A stretch of DNA of 64,000 nt from Isochrysis galbana (lineage: Eukaryota; Haptophyta; Isochrysidales; Isochrysidaceae), in assembly GCA_018136815.1 (NCBI GenBank), contig CM030935.1, forward strand, positions 2,736,292-2,800,291, in the 5' to 3' direction. Below, piece after piece: positions 1 through 9,495 of this stretch. The position numbers and the translations under genes were made by a program. Positions within the stretch are counted from its first letter, which is position 1; each line of letters opens with the position of its first letter. The notes below the pieces were generated by a model. The model ran no database searches, had not been told where the DNA came from, and worked only from the letters and a program-made list of their open reading frames with translations.

Positions 1-3000
1 GTATGGGTCCTTCCCCATCAGCGTGGCGGAGCGACGGAGACGCATCTGGCGCGGAACTATCGAACCACCACGCTGAAAGACGGGAATGGTCCCAAGCGGT
101 GCTGTGACGGTGTGTCGACCGGGCGACAATTTGCTGCCATCGCGCACGCCGTACCAGGGCTCACTGCCGGGGAAGTAGACATCGGCACTTGTGGCGCCTT
201 GAGCCGTGACAGGATGTACAAGCAAGTCGCGGCCAACCAACCACTGATCTGCGGCTTCCCAAGTTTGTACGTCCTGAGGATAATGTACCCAGAGAGGCCG
301 CATGGTCGGGGTACCCGTTGCCTCTGCTTGGTGGAAGACCGTGTACCAGTAGGCAAGCAACTGGTAACGCTCCTTGGCGATTTCCCGCAACCTAAGAGCC
401 GTCTCCTCGCCGAATGTCCAGGGTTCGCGACGTGCTGAATCGTGGTGAGCATGACCGCGGAAGAAGGGCGTGTAGGCACCAGCCTCAAACCATCGCGTGA
501 AGAGCTCGGCATCTGGGTCACCGTAACCACCGCCCTTGCCGAGAAAGCCGCCCACGTCGGCGCCGGAGAAGGTAATGCCGCATAGACCAAGTGTAAGGAG
601 CATCGGAATCGACGCGACGAGATGATCCCATTTGCATGCGTTGTCACCCGTCCAGATCGCTCCCCAGCGCTGGGAGCCCGCGTAGAAAGAGCGAGACAGC
701 ACAAAGGGACGCTTGTCTTGTTCCGGGTTCCTTCGCAGCAGTCCTTCAGCTGTTGCGCGCTGCATGTACATGCCGTACAAGTTGTGCCACTCGCGGTGCT
801 CAACTCCTGCAAGACTTAGTGCATCCTTCTGCATTGACACTTCCGGTCCGTTGAAAACCGACGGCTCGTTCATGTCATTCCAGGTATAGAGTGTTGGAGT
901 CGATCCTGAGCCCAAAAGAGAGGGCACAGACGAAGGGGGGAATCAGGTCTGGGGCACTTGGATAACTCTTGTACACGATCCCGGAAATCGTGGCTTCAAG
1001 TACGCACCTTTATACACGTCGTAAGAGAACCGCTCCGCCCACCACTCGCGCACTTGAGGTGAGGTGAAGTCGAGGTACGCCGAATCGCCTGGCCAACACC
1101 ATCCGTTGAACTCAGCCCCATCTTTCGTCTTGATGAAAAGTTGCTGAGAAACGGCACAGGAAGAAGCAGTCGACGTGCAAGTAATCAACCGCAAATGATA
1201 AGGTATCCCGTCAACGGATGGACTAGCCCCATGGGAAGTGATGAGGTCTCGGATAGAAGGAAGCGGCTTGTCAAATTGTAAGCAGGGGGCGGTCGCTGCG
1301 TAGCGCGCACACCTTGTCATGGGCTTCCTGGTAGATGTGGTACCCGGTGTCCTTCTTGATGTGGGGATCGACGATCGTAACCTACAGGCAAGAGAGTCCG
1401 CAAGCGGTCTTCAACCAGAATATCAAACAGATGAATGGGGCTTGGCATCTATAGAGGACTAGAGGTGCGTGGTTTTAAACGCAACAAACCATTTTGCGGC
1501 CGGTGGCAGCAAGCTCCTGCTGCATCTTTTCCGGTTCGGGAAACTTAAAGTCATCCCATGTGAAGTAGCGCTTGCCGTTCGTGTGCTCGATGTCGAGCCA
1601 GAGAACATCGTAGGGGAGGTCTAGCTCCTCGAATTGCCCGTGGACGTACCTCACATCAGCCTCGTCGTTGTAGTTCCAACGGCATTGATGGTAGCCCAAG
1701 GAGAAAATCGGTGGTAGCGGCGTGTACCCTGTCAAGGCAGCATATTGCGCGAATATGCCGAGCGGGGACGGTCCTGGCAGCAACATAACGTCGACGACGC
1801 CGGACTCCGACATCCAAAAGGACGTGGTGGATCCGCCGATGGTGGGCGTCCCACCCAGCCAACTCGATGATGAGGGTGCCTCGCGCGAGATATCAACAAA
1901 TGTTTCGGACGGATTGAACCAGAGCAGGCCCGTGGTGCGATTCCCGGCGTGTGCAAGGAGAAGCGGCACGCCACCGTAGAGGGCCATTGGCGAGTCCAGC
2001 TCGTAGTCATACACCTGCATGAGGAGGCAAGACAAAGGTAGACGAGCATTCGTACGCCCGCCTTCTTGAATTATGTTCCTCTGAGTGTACGCGGCACCGA
2101 TATTGGCTACGGCACCAAGTCGTGACATCGCACAGCGGAGGGGGTTGGGGAGTGGACACAGCGAGCTCAGCGCGCACATCAAGGGTCCAAAGACGGTAAG
2201 GGTCCTTGTACTTAGCTCCACTGCCAGTCGTGGAAGGCAGATTCAACGGCGACGTGTGCTCCGCCAAACCGTAGACGTGTTGAGTGCCAACGAAGCGGAT
2301 GTCCATGCCGACAGAAGCAGGTCCGAATGGCTTCGAGTCCCGGTGCGAGCCGAATGACTCCTCCCACATTCCTTCATCCTCGGGAAGACCATTTGATTCA
2401 CTCGCCAAGTCAGCCTCCGACACTTCCGAAGCACGCTCCTGCTTCGTGCCATCCGAGTAGACTGCCAAGCCATCTTCACCGTAGTCGACAACTGTTTTGC
2501 CCTTGTGCACATCCTCTGCTGGCACAACTGAGGCGGGAGCATCGTTGGCGCTGCCCTTGGCGCGATGATGCTCAAAGTAGAATTTGCCCAAGGGATTGAG
2601 CTCCACAACACGTTCACCAGCGACATGTAGCTCCACACGGAAAGGGTGGAGATGAAGCGCAAGGACGCTGGGCGTCTGGACTGGACTCTTCAGATCCAGA
2701 GCGTAGACGAGGACGCTCCCCGTGCCGACAGCCTCCTTCAACGTCTCTGGCACGCCTGGCGCCGCCGCGTCGAGCTGTTGGACGCTTGCAGGTAACGGGT
2801 CGATCAGGATGTCGTCAGGCTCCCATCGCGGCCCATGGAGCGGCTTGGTCTCTGTGACGCGCAGGCGGAAGACACCAGTCTCATACCCCCGCACTTCGAG
2901 CGTCAGGGGCACGCTGTGCGCGCCGCCGTGCAGCTGTGCAGTGAGTAGGCCTGAGCGATCAATACTCGCTGAGCCAGGCGCCACGAGCCACTGCCAGCCA

Positions 3001-3109
3001 GGCTGCTGGGCGGCGCGGTGGCGGCGGCAGAAGGCGGTCTTGTCACACGTGCGAAATTTCGCGTGGTCGACAGCCACGGCCACCGAGCAGAGTGCGCTGA
3101 GCGCGAGGG
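1..3109 (-). CDS. GANAB: Glucosidase II alpha subunit (GH31), multi-exon, partial at both ends
   Basis: An ER-lumen enzyme that trims the inner alpha-1,3-glucoses from N-glycans during glycoprotein quality control. Exons read on the minus strand are 2178-3109, 1490-2014, 1313-1381, 1008-1143 and 1-905, all joined by GT-AG introns in consistent phase. The N-terminal part shows the family's KFRTCDKTAFCRRHR block, then the GH31 N-terminal beta domain (LDVYDYELDSPMALYGGVPL across the first intron), then the barrel: SLGYHQCRWNY, DVLWLDIEHTNGKRYFTWD, VDPHIKKDTGYH, the nucleophile motif WNDMNEPSVF (Asp codon near 874) and the acid/base motif WTGDN (Asp codon near 643). A hydrophobic stretch ending in VAVAVDHA just inside the 100-N gap is probably the end of a signal peptide, so the start codon lies in or beyond the gap. 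The C terminus runs off the left edge. The identification is secure; exact splice sites are by eye. Confidence 0.95.
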
Positions 3110-3209
3110 NNNNNNNNNNNNNNNNNNNNNNNNNNNNNNNNNNNNNNNNNNNNNNNNNNNNNNNNNNNNNNNNNNNNNNNNNNNNNNNNNNNNNNNNNNN
3201 NNNNNNNNN
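3110..3209. other. Assembly gap (100 N)
   Basis: A run of exactly 100 N. It removes the start of the glucosidase II gene. The round size, shared with two other gaps in the window, suggests a scaffolding placeholder and not a measured distance. Confidence 0.99.
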
Positions 3210-4320
3210 GCACCCCTTCATATCTCCCCCCTCACAGGCCCCCGGCTCCTATTCTAAATAAATAAAATAATTAATGTTATATCCTAGCCAACCCCACTAG
3301 CTAATTGGACACAACTTTTCCGTCCCGGAATCCCGCCATGCCTGACGAGCCAGGTGTCCGAGTGCTACCGGGGGGAGGGGGCACCGCCCCCTCCCCTCGA
3401 TATCTGTCCTCCCCCCAGTGCACGCACCGACCCCGCGCACCCCAGCGCGTCCTCTCCTCGAGTCCACGCTGGGGGAAAACCCCTTTCGGGTAAAAGCAAC
3501 GCAGGGGGGGGGGGGCACTCGTGAGATAGGGGCCCAGAAGCGCTAATCTCCCTCGCTAGTGCGAGTGGCCGCGGCGAGCCGCGGCCCTTCCCTCCTGGCT
3601 CTGGCGCCCCCGTCTTCTCTTACCCAAACGGGGCGAGAAGACACGTATCTGCCGGAGGGGAGAGCTGCCGCTCCCCCCTCCCCTCCCTCTTCCCTTTTCC
3701 TCCTCTCTTCCCTGCGGCGGGGGCCCATGGCGCGCGCCTGCGGCCCCTCGCTCAGGTCCGTAGATGGCCTGCAGGGCCTGGGAGCACAGCTCAGGGGGCA
3801 GGTGAGGCTGGGGCATGGCCCTGGCCCCTCCTGCCTCTCCCTCGCTGGCGCTCCGAGCCCCTGCGGGTCGACTGGAGCTGGCTGGGGGGTCCTGAACAGG
3901 GGGCCCAGGGGGAGGAGGGGCTGGTCAGAGGAATGGGCAGGCCACGACGGGCCAGGGCGGGCGAGTCAGGCGGGCCTGTAGGGAGGGGAATGGGTCAGCA
4001 GGGCAGTGTGCTCCTGGCAGGCCATCAGGCGTGCCAGGAGAGTGGGTGGATCCTCCCCCATGGCAGGGGAGGAGTGGAGAGAGAGGGGGGCTCGTGCCCC
4101 CCCATGGGCGAACTAAGTATAAACTTAGTTGCTCCTATTCTAACTCCCCACAAGTTACAATGGGTGAAAACCCGTTGAGGCGGACCGACCTACGTCGGGC
4201 GACTCTCCGGGAAAAAGCACCGGGGGCGGGGGGAGGAACTCTCGTCACCAAAGGGGAACAGCCCTTACCGGCTCGCGCCTTGAGCAATGCTCCTCGAGAA
4301 ATAAGTGGCCGCGACTCGAG
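3210..4320. repeat. Repeat-rich GC intergenic region with two dispersed repeats
   Basis: No credible gene. Positions 3661-3987 form a direct repeat of 19174-19498 (shared landmarks: the CCCATGGCGCGCGCCTGCGG block, the AGGTGAGGCTGGGGCATGGC block and the GCCACGACGGGCCAGGGCGG block). Positions 4010-4130 are repeated in inverted orientation at 41668-41790 and end in the palindrome AACTAAGTATAAACTTAGTT. Long open frames here are low-complexity shadows of GC-rich DNA. Confidence 0.75.
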
Positions 4321-4815
4321 TAACCTAAGTCGCGTTCCGTCAAAAGAGGGCCATGTGATAGTTTTGTTTTCACTCAGACTGTTATGTGATAGTTTTGTTT
4401 TCACTTCAGGACGCGGCGCGTGCGCATAGCAGCTGTTACGTAATGTACGAAAACGCTAAGCGGACACACCCTAAGCAGGCTGAGTTTTCATCTTCTTCGT
4501 CTTTTTCTCACACCCCTCCTCCTCGATCCTGTTGTCAATGTCGTTCTGCTGGCAGGCGACCATGTCGCTTGGCTGATCCTGTGTGGCGAGGTCCGTGATG
4601 CGTGCGAGGACGGCCTTCTGGTTCTCCATCCAGAGTTTGCCAGCTGCTCGGCAAGTCGCGTTCCGTCAAAAGAGGGCCAGGTGATTATTTTTTTTTATCC
4701 AGGTGCATGTTTTCTTTTTCAACCAGTCTCCAGGGTATTATTATTACAAAGATGAGTACAAAGCTAATCAAGGACGCGGCGCGTGAGCATAGCAACTCCC
4801 CCCCGGGAGACGGCG
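4320..4815. repeat. Dispersed repeat family R3, double copy
   Basis: A 25-bp block beginning GTCGCGTTCCGTC occurs at 4329 and again at 4655. Each is followed by a T-rich stretch and then by a GACGCGGCGCGTG-(C/A)GCATAGCA block. Between them (about 4480-4650) is a minus-strand coding-like segment also found at 9680-9906. The same unit recurs at 9496-9906, and the 25-bp block alone at 36142 and 51125. This looks like an interspersed element whose ends I cannot define; no terminal inverted repeats were seen. Confidence 0.7.
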
Positions 4816-4990
4816 AGGGCGGAGGAGGCGATGGTGACGCGTGGCCTCCCCCGCTTTCCCCACCCACCCTGCCCCTCCTCATCTTGCTCTCCGAGGAGGT
4901 TGCGCTGGGTTGTGGAGTTTTTTTTCCTTTCACAAGTGCTGCACGTCGTGCGGTTCAGGTTTGCCAGAGATGACATACTCAATCATATCA

Positions 4991-5854
4991 TTAGCACTCT
5001 CGAAGTATAGTCGAGCTGCTGTGTTGTAATAGTGCCGCATCACTGGATAGACTATATCCTCTACCACACTTTTGGTGAATGCTGCGTGCTCGGCGTGTGC
5101 GGTCTGTACTGGCGCTACCAGCTACCAGTCTCTGAGCTTGCTGCACAAATGTACATTGTTTTCGCCTCACATGTTTCAAGCCTTGTAATGTGTGTATCAC
5201 GTTCTTATATACGCCACTGAACGATGTCAAGGCTTCGTGAATGTATATGACATCGATGGTTTTGAGCTCCTCCATGTGCCTCCGAAGCGTGCTCAGACCG
5301 TTCGCGGCGATGGTGTACTGTGAGGCTAACTCTTTCAAGGCTACAGTGGGATCTCTCGGCATTTGGGTTGCCGCGTGGCCCAATATTAGAGGCATATCGA
5401 TCACGTGATATTCTTGTGATGGGGCAGGCTGCGTCCTAGATGAAGCAGGTTGCCCCCTGGGTCGTTCTGAGTGCGCCGGAGGTACGTTGACGTGGTGCTC
5501 TTGCGCCGTAGACGGGGCAGGTTGGCTCGTGGTGGGTCGTCCTGAGTGCGATGTGAGGCGAGGCCGTTCTGGATGTACCGAGGACGGCCCTGGATCCGCG
5601 ATGGGTCGTCCTGCGTGCGATGTAGGTGCGACATGGGGTGGGAGAGGCCGTTTTGGCGTAAACGACCCTGGACCCACGTCCATTGGTGGTCGTATCATAT
5701 TGATGACGCCATTAATGACATATCTAAACTCCTGTGTATCTCGTCGGATCTTCTCTCTCATACTTTGCGTCACTTGCAACTGGAGATTGTGCTGGACCAT
5801 ATGCGGCCTGATGCGTGTCGTGTTGACCTGACGGACGACTTCTTCACCCGTCAC
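4991..5854 (-). CDS. Unrecognised proline-rich protein, 287 aa
   Basis: I do not recognise this protein. It has an N-terminal segment rich in Gln, Arg and Met that could be helical (about residues 1-55), a central part of loosely repeated Pro/Ser/Arg/His units (about 60-155, recurring elements such as SGRPTTSQPAPS and SERPRGQPASS) and a C-terminal part with another helical stretch (about 165-245). Base composition is clearly lower in GC than the neighbouring host genes. It starts only 37 bp from the divergently transcribed first member of the paralog pair at 5892, so the two may share a promoter or belong to one element. The three-ORF block lies between two copies of repeat family R3 (4.3-4.8 and 9.5-9.9 kb), which is suggestive of, but does not prove, a mobile origin. 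Confidence 0.5.
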   Translation of the reverse strand: MTGEEVVRQVNTTRIRPHMVQHNLQLQVTQSMREKIRRDTQEFRYVINGVINMIRPPMDVGPGSFTPKRPLPPHVAPTSHAGRPIADPGPSSVHPERPRLTSHSGRPTTSQPAPSTAQEHHVNVPPAHSERPRGQPASSRTQPAPSQEYHVIDMPLILGHAATQMPRDPTVALKELASQYTIAANGLSTLRRHMEELKTIDVIYIHEALTSFSGVYKNVIHTLQGLKHVRRKQCTFVQQAQRLVAGSASTDRTRRARSIHQKCGRGYSLSSDAALLQHSSSTILREC

Positions 5855-5891
5855 TCATCGACTCTGTGGACCATTCTCACTCCCACAGACA

Positions 5892-6392
5892 ATGCCTGGA
5901 ATCAACAGATGCGACGTTCTTGCCGATACCAAAGACAGGATCACTACTCTTGAACACACCATCTCTGGTATTGATGGTGAGATCAACACGATCAATGCCA
6001 GCATACTGAATCTTGCCGATAGAATAGGCACCATCTCCAACGAGAGCGTCGCGATTGACGTGAATGGACTCGATTGCCGAGGACTCTCGGGTAACATGGA
6101 CCCTCAGCGTCTCAAAGATGTCTTTCCAGGTGGATCCAACTTCGTGGTGTGCCAACCAAGTAGTGCATGGACAGATACAAAGGATGCTTGGTCAACACTC
6201 CTACCCGGAGGAGAGTGGAAGAGCACTAGTCTACAAAGCACCTCGAAATGCACGCCGATCCACGCTAGACAGCTGGAAACGGATGTACTCTTCGATACAC
6301 AGAAGGCGACGGTGTGCACGGAGTCCTCAAGTAGTGCGATCGGCTTTGCACAAGATCTGCGCACGATTCGTGACCGTACGTGCACCGAGTGA
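5892..6392 (+). CDS. Unrecognised 166-aa protein, first of a tandem paralog pair
   Basis: I do not recognise the family. The ATG at 5892 aligns with the start of the downstream paralog. The N-terminal half (about residues 10-60) has heptad-like hydrophobic spacing typical of a coiled coil. The C-terminal half has conserved cysteines and two Pro-Gly-Gly turns: GLDC, VFPGG, VCQPSSAW, LLPGGEW, VCTESSSSAI and a terminal LRTIRDRTC. There is no signal peptide or membrane segment. The same landmarks, in the same order, occur in the ORF at 6697-7401, which is strong evidence that both are or recently were real proteins. The region between the two copies contains long C and G runs (6426-6482). Confidence 0.7.
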   Translation: MPGINRCDVLADTKDRITTLEHTISGIDGEINTINASILNLADRIGTISNESVAIDVNGLDCRGLSGNMDPQRLKDVFPGGSNFVVCQPSSAWTDTKDAWSTLLPGGEWKSTSLQSTSKCTPIHARQLETDVLFDTQKATVCTESSSSAIGFAQDLRTIRDRTCTE

Positions 6393-6696
6393 ATCCACTC
6401 GTGCAAATGTACGGAAAGGGGTGCTATGCGGGGGGGGGGGCTACACAACCACTCGGAAGGCGCGCCTCCCCCCCCCCCCCCGCTCGCCCCCCTTCACGCC
6501 GTAAGACCAACACGCTCACTGCATCACCATTCGATCCCGTGTCCAACGTGCACACAAGAAAGAATTGAAGGAGCGCGCCACAAGAGGATACCGACCCGTC
6601 GCCATCTCCTCCCCCACGAGGCCCTCGCCATCACGTCCATCTCCCACACCATACTACCACCAAAAAAAATTGGTAGTAACGTATAAAGATAGTACC

Positions 6697-7401
6697 ATGA
6701 GTATCAACACGATCGCTGTGCTCTCCTCTACAAGGGCACAACTCACGGCCATTGAGCAGAATGTCGACGGAATCGACACGATCCTGCACAACATCGGGAA
6801 CCAACTGATTGCTATGAACAATCAAGTCGCGTCGATTGGGGACGACGTCACAGCGTCCACCGATGGACTCCACTGCAAGAAGCTCGATACGAGTGGCGTC
6901 GAGATGGAACGATTGCGAAAAGTCCTCCCCGGTGGATTGGACTTCACCGTGTGCCAACCAGAGAGTGCATGGAATACGCACAACACGTCGTGGTCCGAGC
7001 TGTTACCGGGCGGGAAATGGGCGGAGTCCGCCGTCTCAGATCTGAAGATCTGCATTCCACTCACTGCCAGGGAACTAGAGTCGGATCCTCTCTTTGACAA
7101 AAGAGAGACTGTAGTGTGTGCGGAGTCCTCAAGTGCTGCAATTGCTGTTGCCTACGACTTGCGGACACTTCGAGACCGGACTTGCAGTAGTGGCACAGCA
7201 GGAGGTACCGGTGACACAAAAACGCTCTACCCACAACAGGCGCAGTGGTCGTCAGTGCTTGAGAAGTGTGGAGACAAAACCGCGGCCGCACGTAGGTATA
7301 CACCAACGCACGCAAGTGTAGAGCATCTACATCTACATCTACAGCACGAAGTCCTTGCAACTACCTGCAACCAAACTAACGCCCAACAACACAGCCAATG
7401 A
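6697..7401 (+). CDS. Unrecognised 234-aa protein, second of a tandem paralog pair
   Basis: Paralog of the 5892-6392 ORF over about 165 residues, with conserved landmarks GLHC, VLPGG, VCQPESAW, LLPGGKW, VCAESSSAAI and LRTLRDRTC. The ATG at 6697 is chosen because it matches the paralog's N terminus; the upstream in-frame stretch (from 6565) is unrelated. The residues before the shared core form a coiled-coil-like segment. After the shared end the protein continues about 70 residues with no similarity to its partner, ending in low-complexity His/Gln sequence, so the stop codon used by the paralog has probably been lost. Function unknown. Confidence 0.65.
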   Translation: MSINTIAVLSSTRAQLTAIEQNVDGIDTILHNIGNQLIAMNNQVASIGDDVTASTDGLHCKKLDTSGVEMERLRKVLPGGLDFTVCQPESAWNTHNTSWSELLPGGKWAESAVSDLKICIPLTARELESDPLFDKRETVVCAESSSAAIAVAYDLRTLRDRTCSSGTAGGTGDTKTLYPQQAQWSSVLEKCGDKTAAARRYTPTHASVEHLHLHLQHEVLATTCNQTNAQQHSQ

Positions 7402-7781
7402 CACAACACAAGAGGAGGAGAAAAAGCAGAACTCTCTGAAAGGCGCTGTGCGTCGCATTGTGCGCATGGCTTATATTCGACAAATCTTTTTCATGTCGAA
7501 AAAGCACGAGTGGAATTCGGATGCCATGTTAGGATCGTCTACACAGCCTCATCCGACTCATATGGCCGCTTACGCTTGTTCACCGCTGGCCTGCCCTCGA
7601 TGCGTGCGAGAATGCCATCCAAAGAGTCTGAGAGTGCAGTGTACATCCCTGCTTCTGTGAGCTCACGGACGACCTGACAGCAAAAGAGCGACATTAAAGT
7701 CTTATGAGTGCGACGATGGTCGGGCCAGGGGACTAGCAGTTATGCTGGTCGCACCGCTGTGAAAAGATGCCTTCACATCAT
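7402..7781. other. Intergenic region, nothing recognised
   Basis: About 380 bp between the paralog pair and the convergent reductase gene. A short open frame (7355-7660) overlaps the paralog's end and has no recognisable features. I see no RNA gene or inverted-repeat element. Confidence 0.5.
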
Positions 7782-8657
7782 TCACACGGAGTACATCAAT
7801 CTAGGCGATGAATTGGCTGAACACAAGGACGCAATGCCGCGCAAACTCCATCCTTGAGCGAAATGGGGGAACAGGACACACACCTGTTCATTGATCCCCC
7901 CTGGCGTTTGCTCCTTCACCAAGTGGTCGAACGTATCGACCCCCGCCTCCGCAGTGTCGTAGGTGACGCAGTGGAAGATGGCACCCACATATTTTGCTGC
8001 GTCTTCGGCGGGCACACCTTGGCCTTGGACCCATGCCTGAGTAGCGCGCTGCATGGCGTAGAACTGTCCCATAAGGCCGGTGACGGGCATCATCTTGCGC
8101 ATCACCTCTTCCGTGGGCACTGGAACGGCGGTGCCCAACGAGTCGAAGATAGAGACGACGAGCTCATGAGGCGGGGTCAAAATAGTGGCACCCTTGTGCT
8201 TTGCGACAGGCGGCAGCGGGATGGCGCGCACGACCGACTCGCTCGGCACAGGCGCGCACCACTCACGCAGCCCATCGAGCGGAGCTGTCGAGACGAGCGA
8301 GACAACGGTGTGCGAGGGCTTGAATTGCAGGGCGCGGCAGGTTTCCTCGGTGATGGTCGGAAGCACCCCGATGAAGACGATCTCGGACCCGTCCAGCACC
8401 GCCTGGTTGTCCTTGGCCACTGTCACCAGCTGCGGGAACTCAGCAGCGAGCGCAGCCGCCTTCTGTGCGTTCCTCGGCGAGACCACGATGGCTCTCGGCG
8501 GCTGCTCGAGTGTGGCGAGGCCACGGACGATGGCGCTCGACATGGTCCCAGTACCCACGAAGCCGATGCTCTTCCCGTTCGCCATAGGGCGCGGGGAGGG
8601 AGGGGGCGTGGGGGACGCGCCGAGGAGCAGGCCGACGAGCAGCCTTCCGAGGAACAT
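7782..8657 (-). CDS. Pyrroline-5-carboxylate reductase-like protein
   Basis: Likely NAD(P)H-dependent reduction of pyrroline-5-carboxylate to proline, the last step of proline synthesis. A Rossmann motif (GFVGTGTMSSAIVRGL) follows a Met at 8585, and the C-terminal dimerisation region is seen in PVTGLMGQFYAMQRAT, followed by TPGGINEQ, which matches the conserved TPGG(L/I)NEQ block of ProC-like proteins. An upstream Met at 8657 adds a 24-residue hydrophobic and then Pro-rich leader (MFLGRLLVGLLLGASP) that could be a targeting sequence; either start is possible. The last 33 residues after NEQ do not look like the family. A 31-nt segment beginning with GTGTGT and ending in CAAG directly after NEQ, or a frameshift there, would give a more typical Ala/Leu/Arg-containing tail ending near 7801. 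Family assignment is good; the 3' end is uncertain. Confidence 0.85.
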   Translation of the reverse strand: MFLGRLLVGLLLGASPTPPPSPRPMANGKSIGFVGTGTMSSAIVRGLATLEQPPRAIVVSPRNAQKAAALAAEFPQLVTVAKDNQAVLDGSEIVFIGVLPTITEETCRALQFKPSHTVVSLVSTAPLDGLREWCAPVPSESVVRAIPLPPVAKHKGATILTPPHELVVSIFDSLGTAVPVPTEEVMRKMMPVTGLMGQFYAMQRATQAWVQGQGVPAEDAAKYVGAIFHCVTYDTAEAGVDTFDHLVKEQTPGGINEQVCVLFPHFAQGWSLRGIASLCSANSSPRLMYSV

Positions 8658-8695
8658 CCAATAGGGACGCCGGCCGACGCCGCGCGGTACCGCGA

Positions 8696-8722
8696 GGGGG
8701 GGGGGGGGGGGGGGGGGGGGGG
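8696..8722 (+). repeat. 27-nt poly-G tract just upstream of the reductase gene
   Basis: An uninterrupted run of 27 G on the plus strand, 39 bp before the first possible ATG (8657) of the minus-strand reductase gene, so the transcript's 5' region would carry a C tract. Runs like this are prone to slippage and can form quadruplexes. The exact length in the assembly should not be trusted. Confidence 0.9.
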
Positions 8723-8939
8723 AGTACCGGTGGGGGGGTCGAGGTTGTGCCTTGGATCCATGTACGGATGTACTGCACCAGAAACTAGACTACCTGCCAC
8801 CTGCCCTCCCGACCTCCCGACCCCCCCTTCTCTCACAGCTTCTTTTCAGGGAGAAGCTGCAGCTCGTCCTCCCACGAGCCGACGAGGTGCTCACCCCATC
8901 GAGCATCGAGCTAGTGCACATCGGTTGGCATGTGGCAGT

Positions 8940-9135
8940 TGGTTGGTAGGTTGGTAGGGCGGTCAAATAGTTTTTTATTAGGGGTAAGAAATAGGGTTGA
9001 GAAAATTTGAGGATTTCTTTCGGTAGAAAGTTCCCTATACACCCAACAAGCACATATCCGGGGCCCATTAGGATCAAGACCCCCCCCCCTTCTTGGGCCC
9101 CCACAACAAAACGTAACCAAATACTAACAAAAGAC
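8940..9135 (-). repeat. Dispersed repeat family R2 (inverted copy)
   Basis: Reverse-complement relative of the sequences at 19860-20104 and 38805-39170. Shared landmarks read on the minus strand are the TTGTTGTGGGGGC block, a G run, the ATATGTGCT block, TTTCTACCG and finally TTGACCGCCCTA. Copies are diverged by small indels. No coding potential is visible. Confidence 0.7.
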
Positions 9136-9189
9136 GCTAAAGTCGCAAAGGGCCGCGAAAAGCTGAACTTCAAATCGAGACCGGGCGCG

Positions 9190-9310
9190 GTGCGTGCCCG
9201 TTTACGACGATCCATCCGGATGGGGGGGGGGCGCCAGACACCAAATACACAGGGGCCACCCGGACAGTCACGCCAATCGGGCGGGTCGCGTGCCGAAATC
9301 AGGCGGCTTG
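9190..9310 (+). repeat. Fragment of the Ty3-element 5' region
   Basis: Similar, in the same orientation, to 59290-59510, where the related sequence is present twice around the start of the Ty3 gag ORF. Shared blocks include the CGATCCATCCGGATGG block, ATACCAAATACGCA-like sequence and CGGACAGTCACGCCAATCGGGC-like sequence. I take it as a relic of that element. Confidence 0.6.
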
Positions 9311-9495
9311 CCTTCATTTGGTCTCCTTTCCCTCAGGGTTTCTTCCCCTCCCGTGGGGACTCTCACCCTACCATGAGCCCCCCCGCGAGCACCCCGAAGG
9401 AGAGGCCAATGAGCACCACACGCGGGCCGCCTCCGCGCGCGAGGAGCAGTCGACCCTCAACTCAAGCACGTCCGACATGGGGTGCGGCACGCGAA

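Noticed and set aside
57..812. A 251-codon open frame on the minus strand
   Set aside because: It is in the wrong frame: the glucosidase II sequence (WNDMNEPSVF through WTGDN) is read in another minus-strand frame that stays open off the window edge.
7854..8957. A 367-codon plus-strand frame
   Set aside because: Antisense shadow of the reductase gene in GC-rich DNA; Arg/His/Asp-rich composition and no family features.
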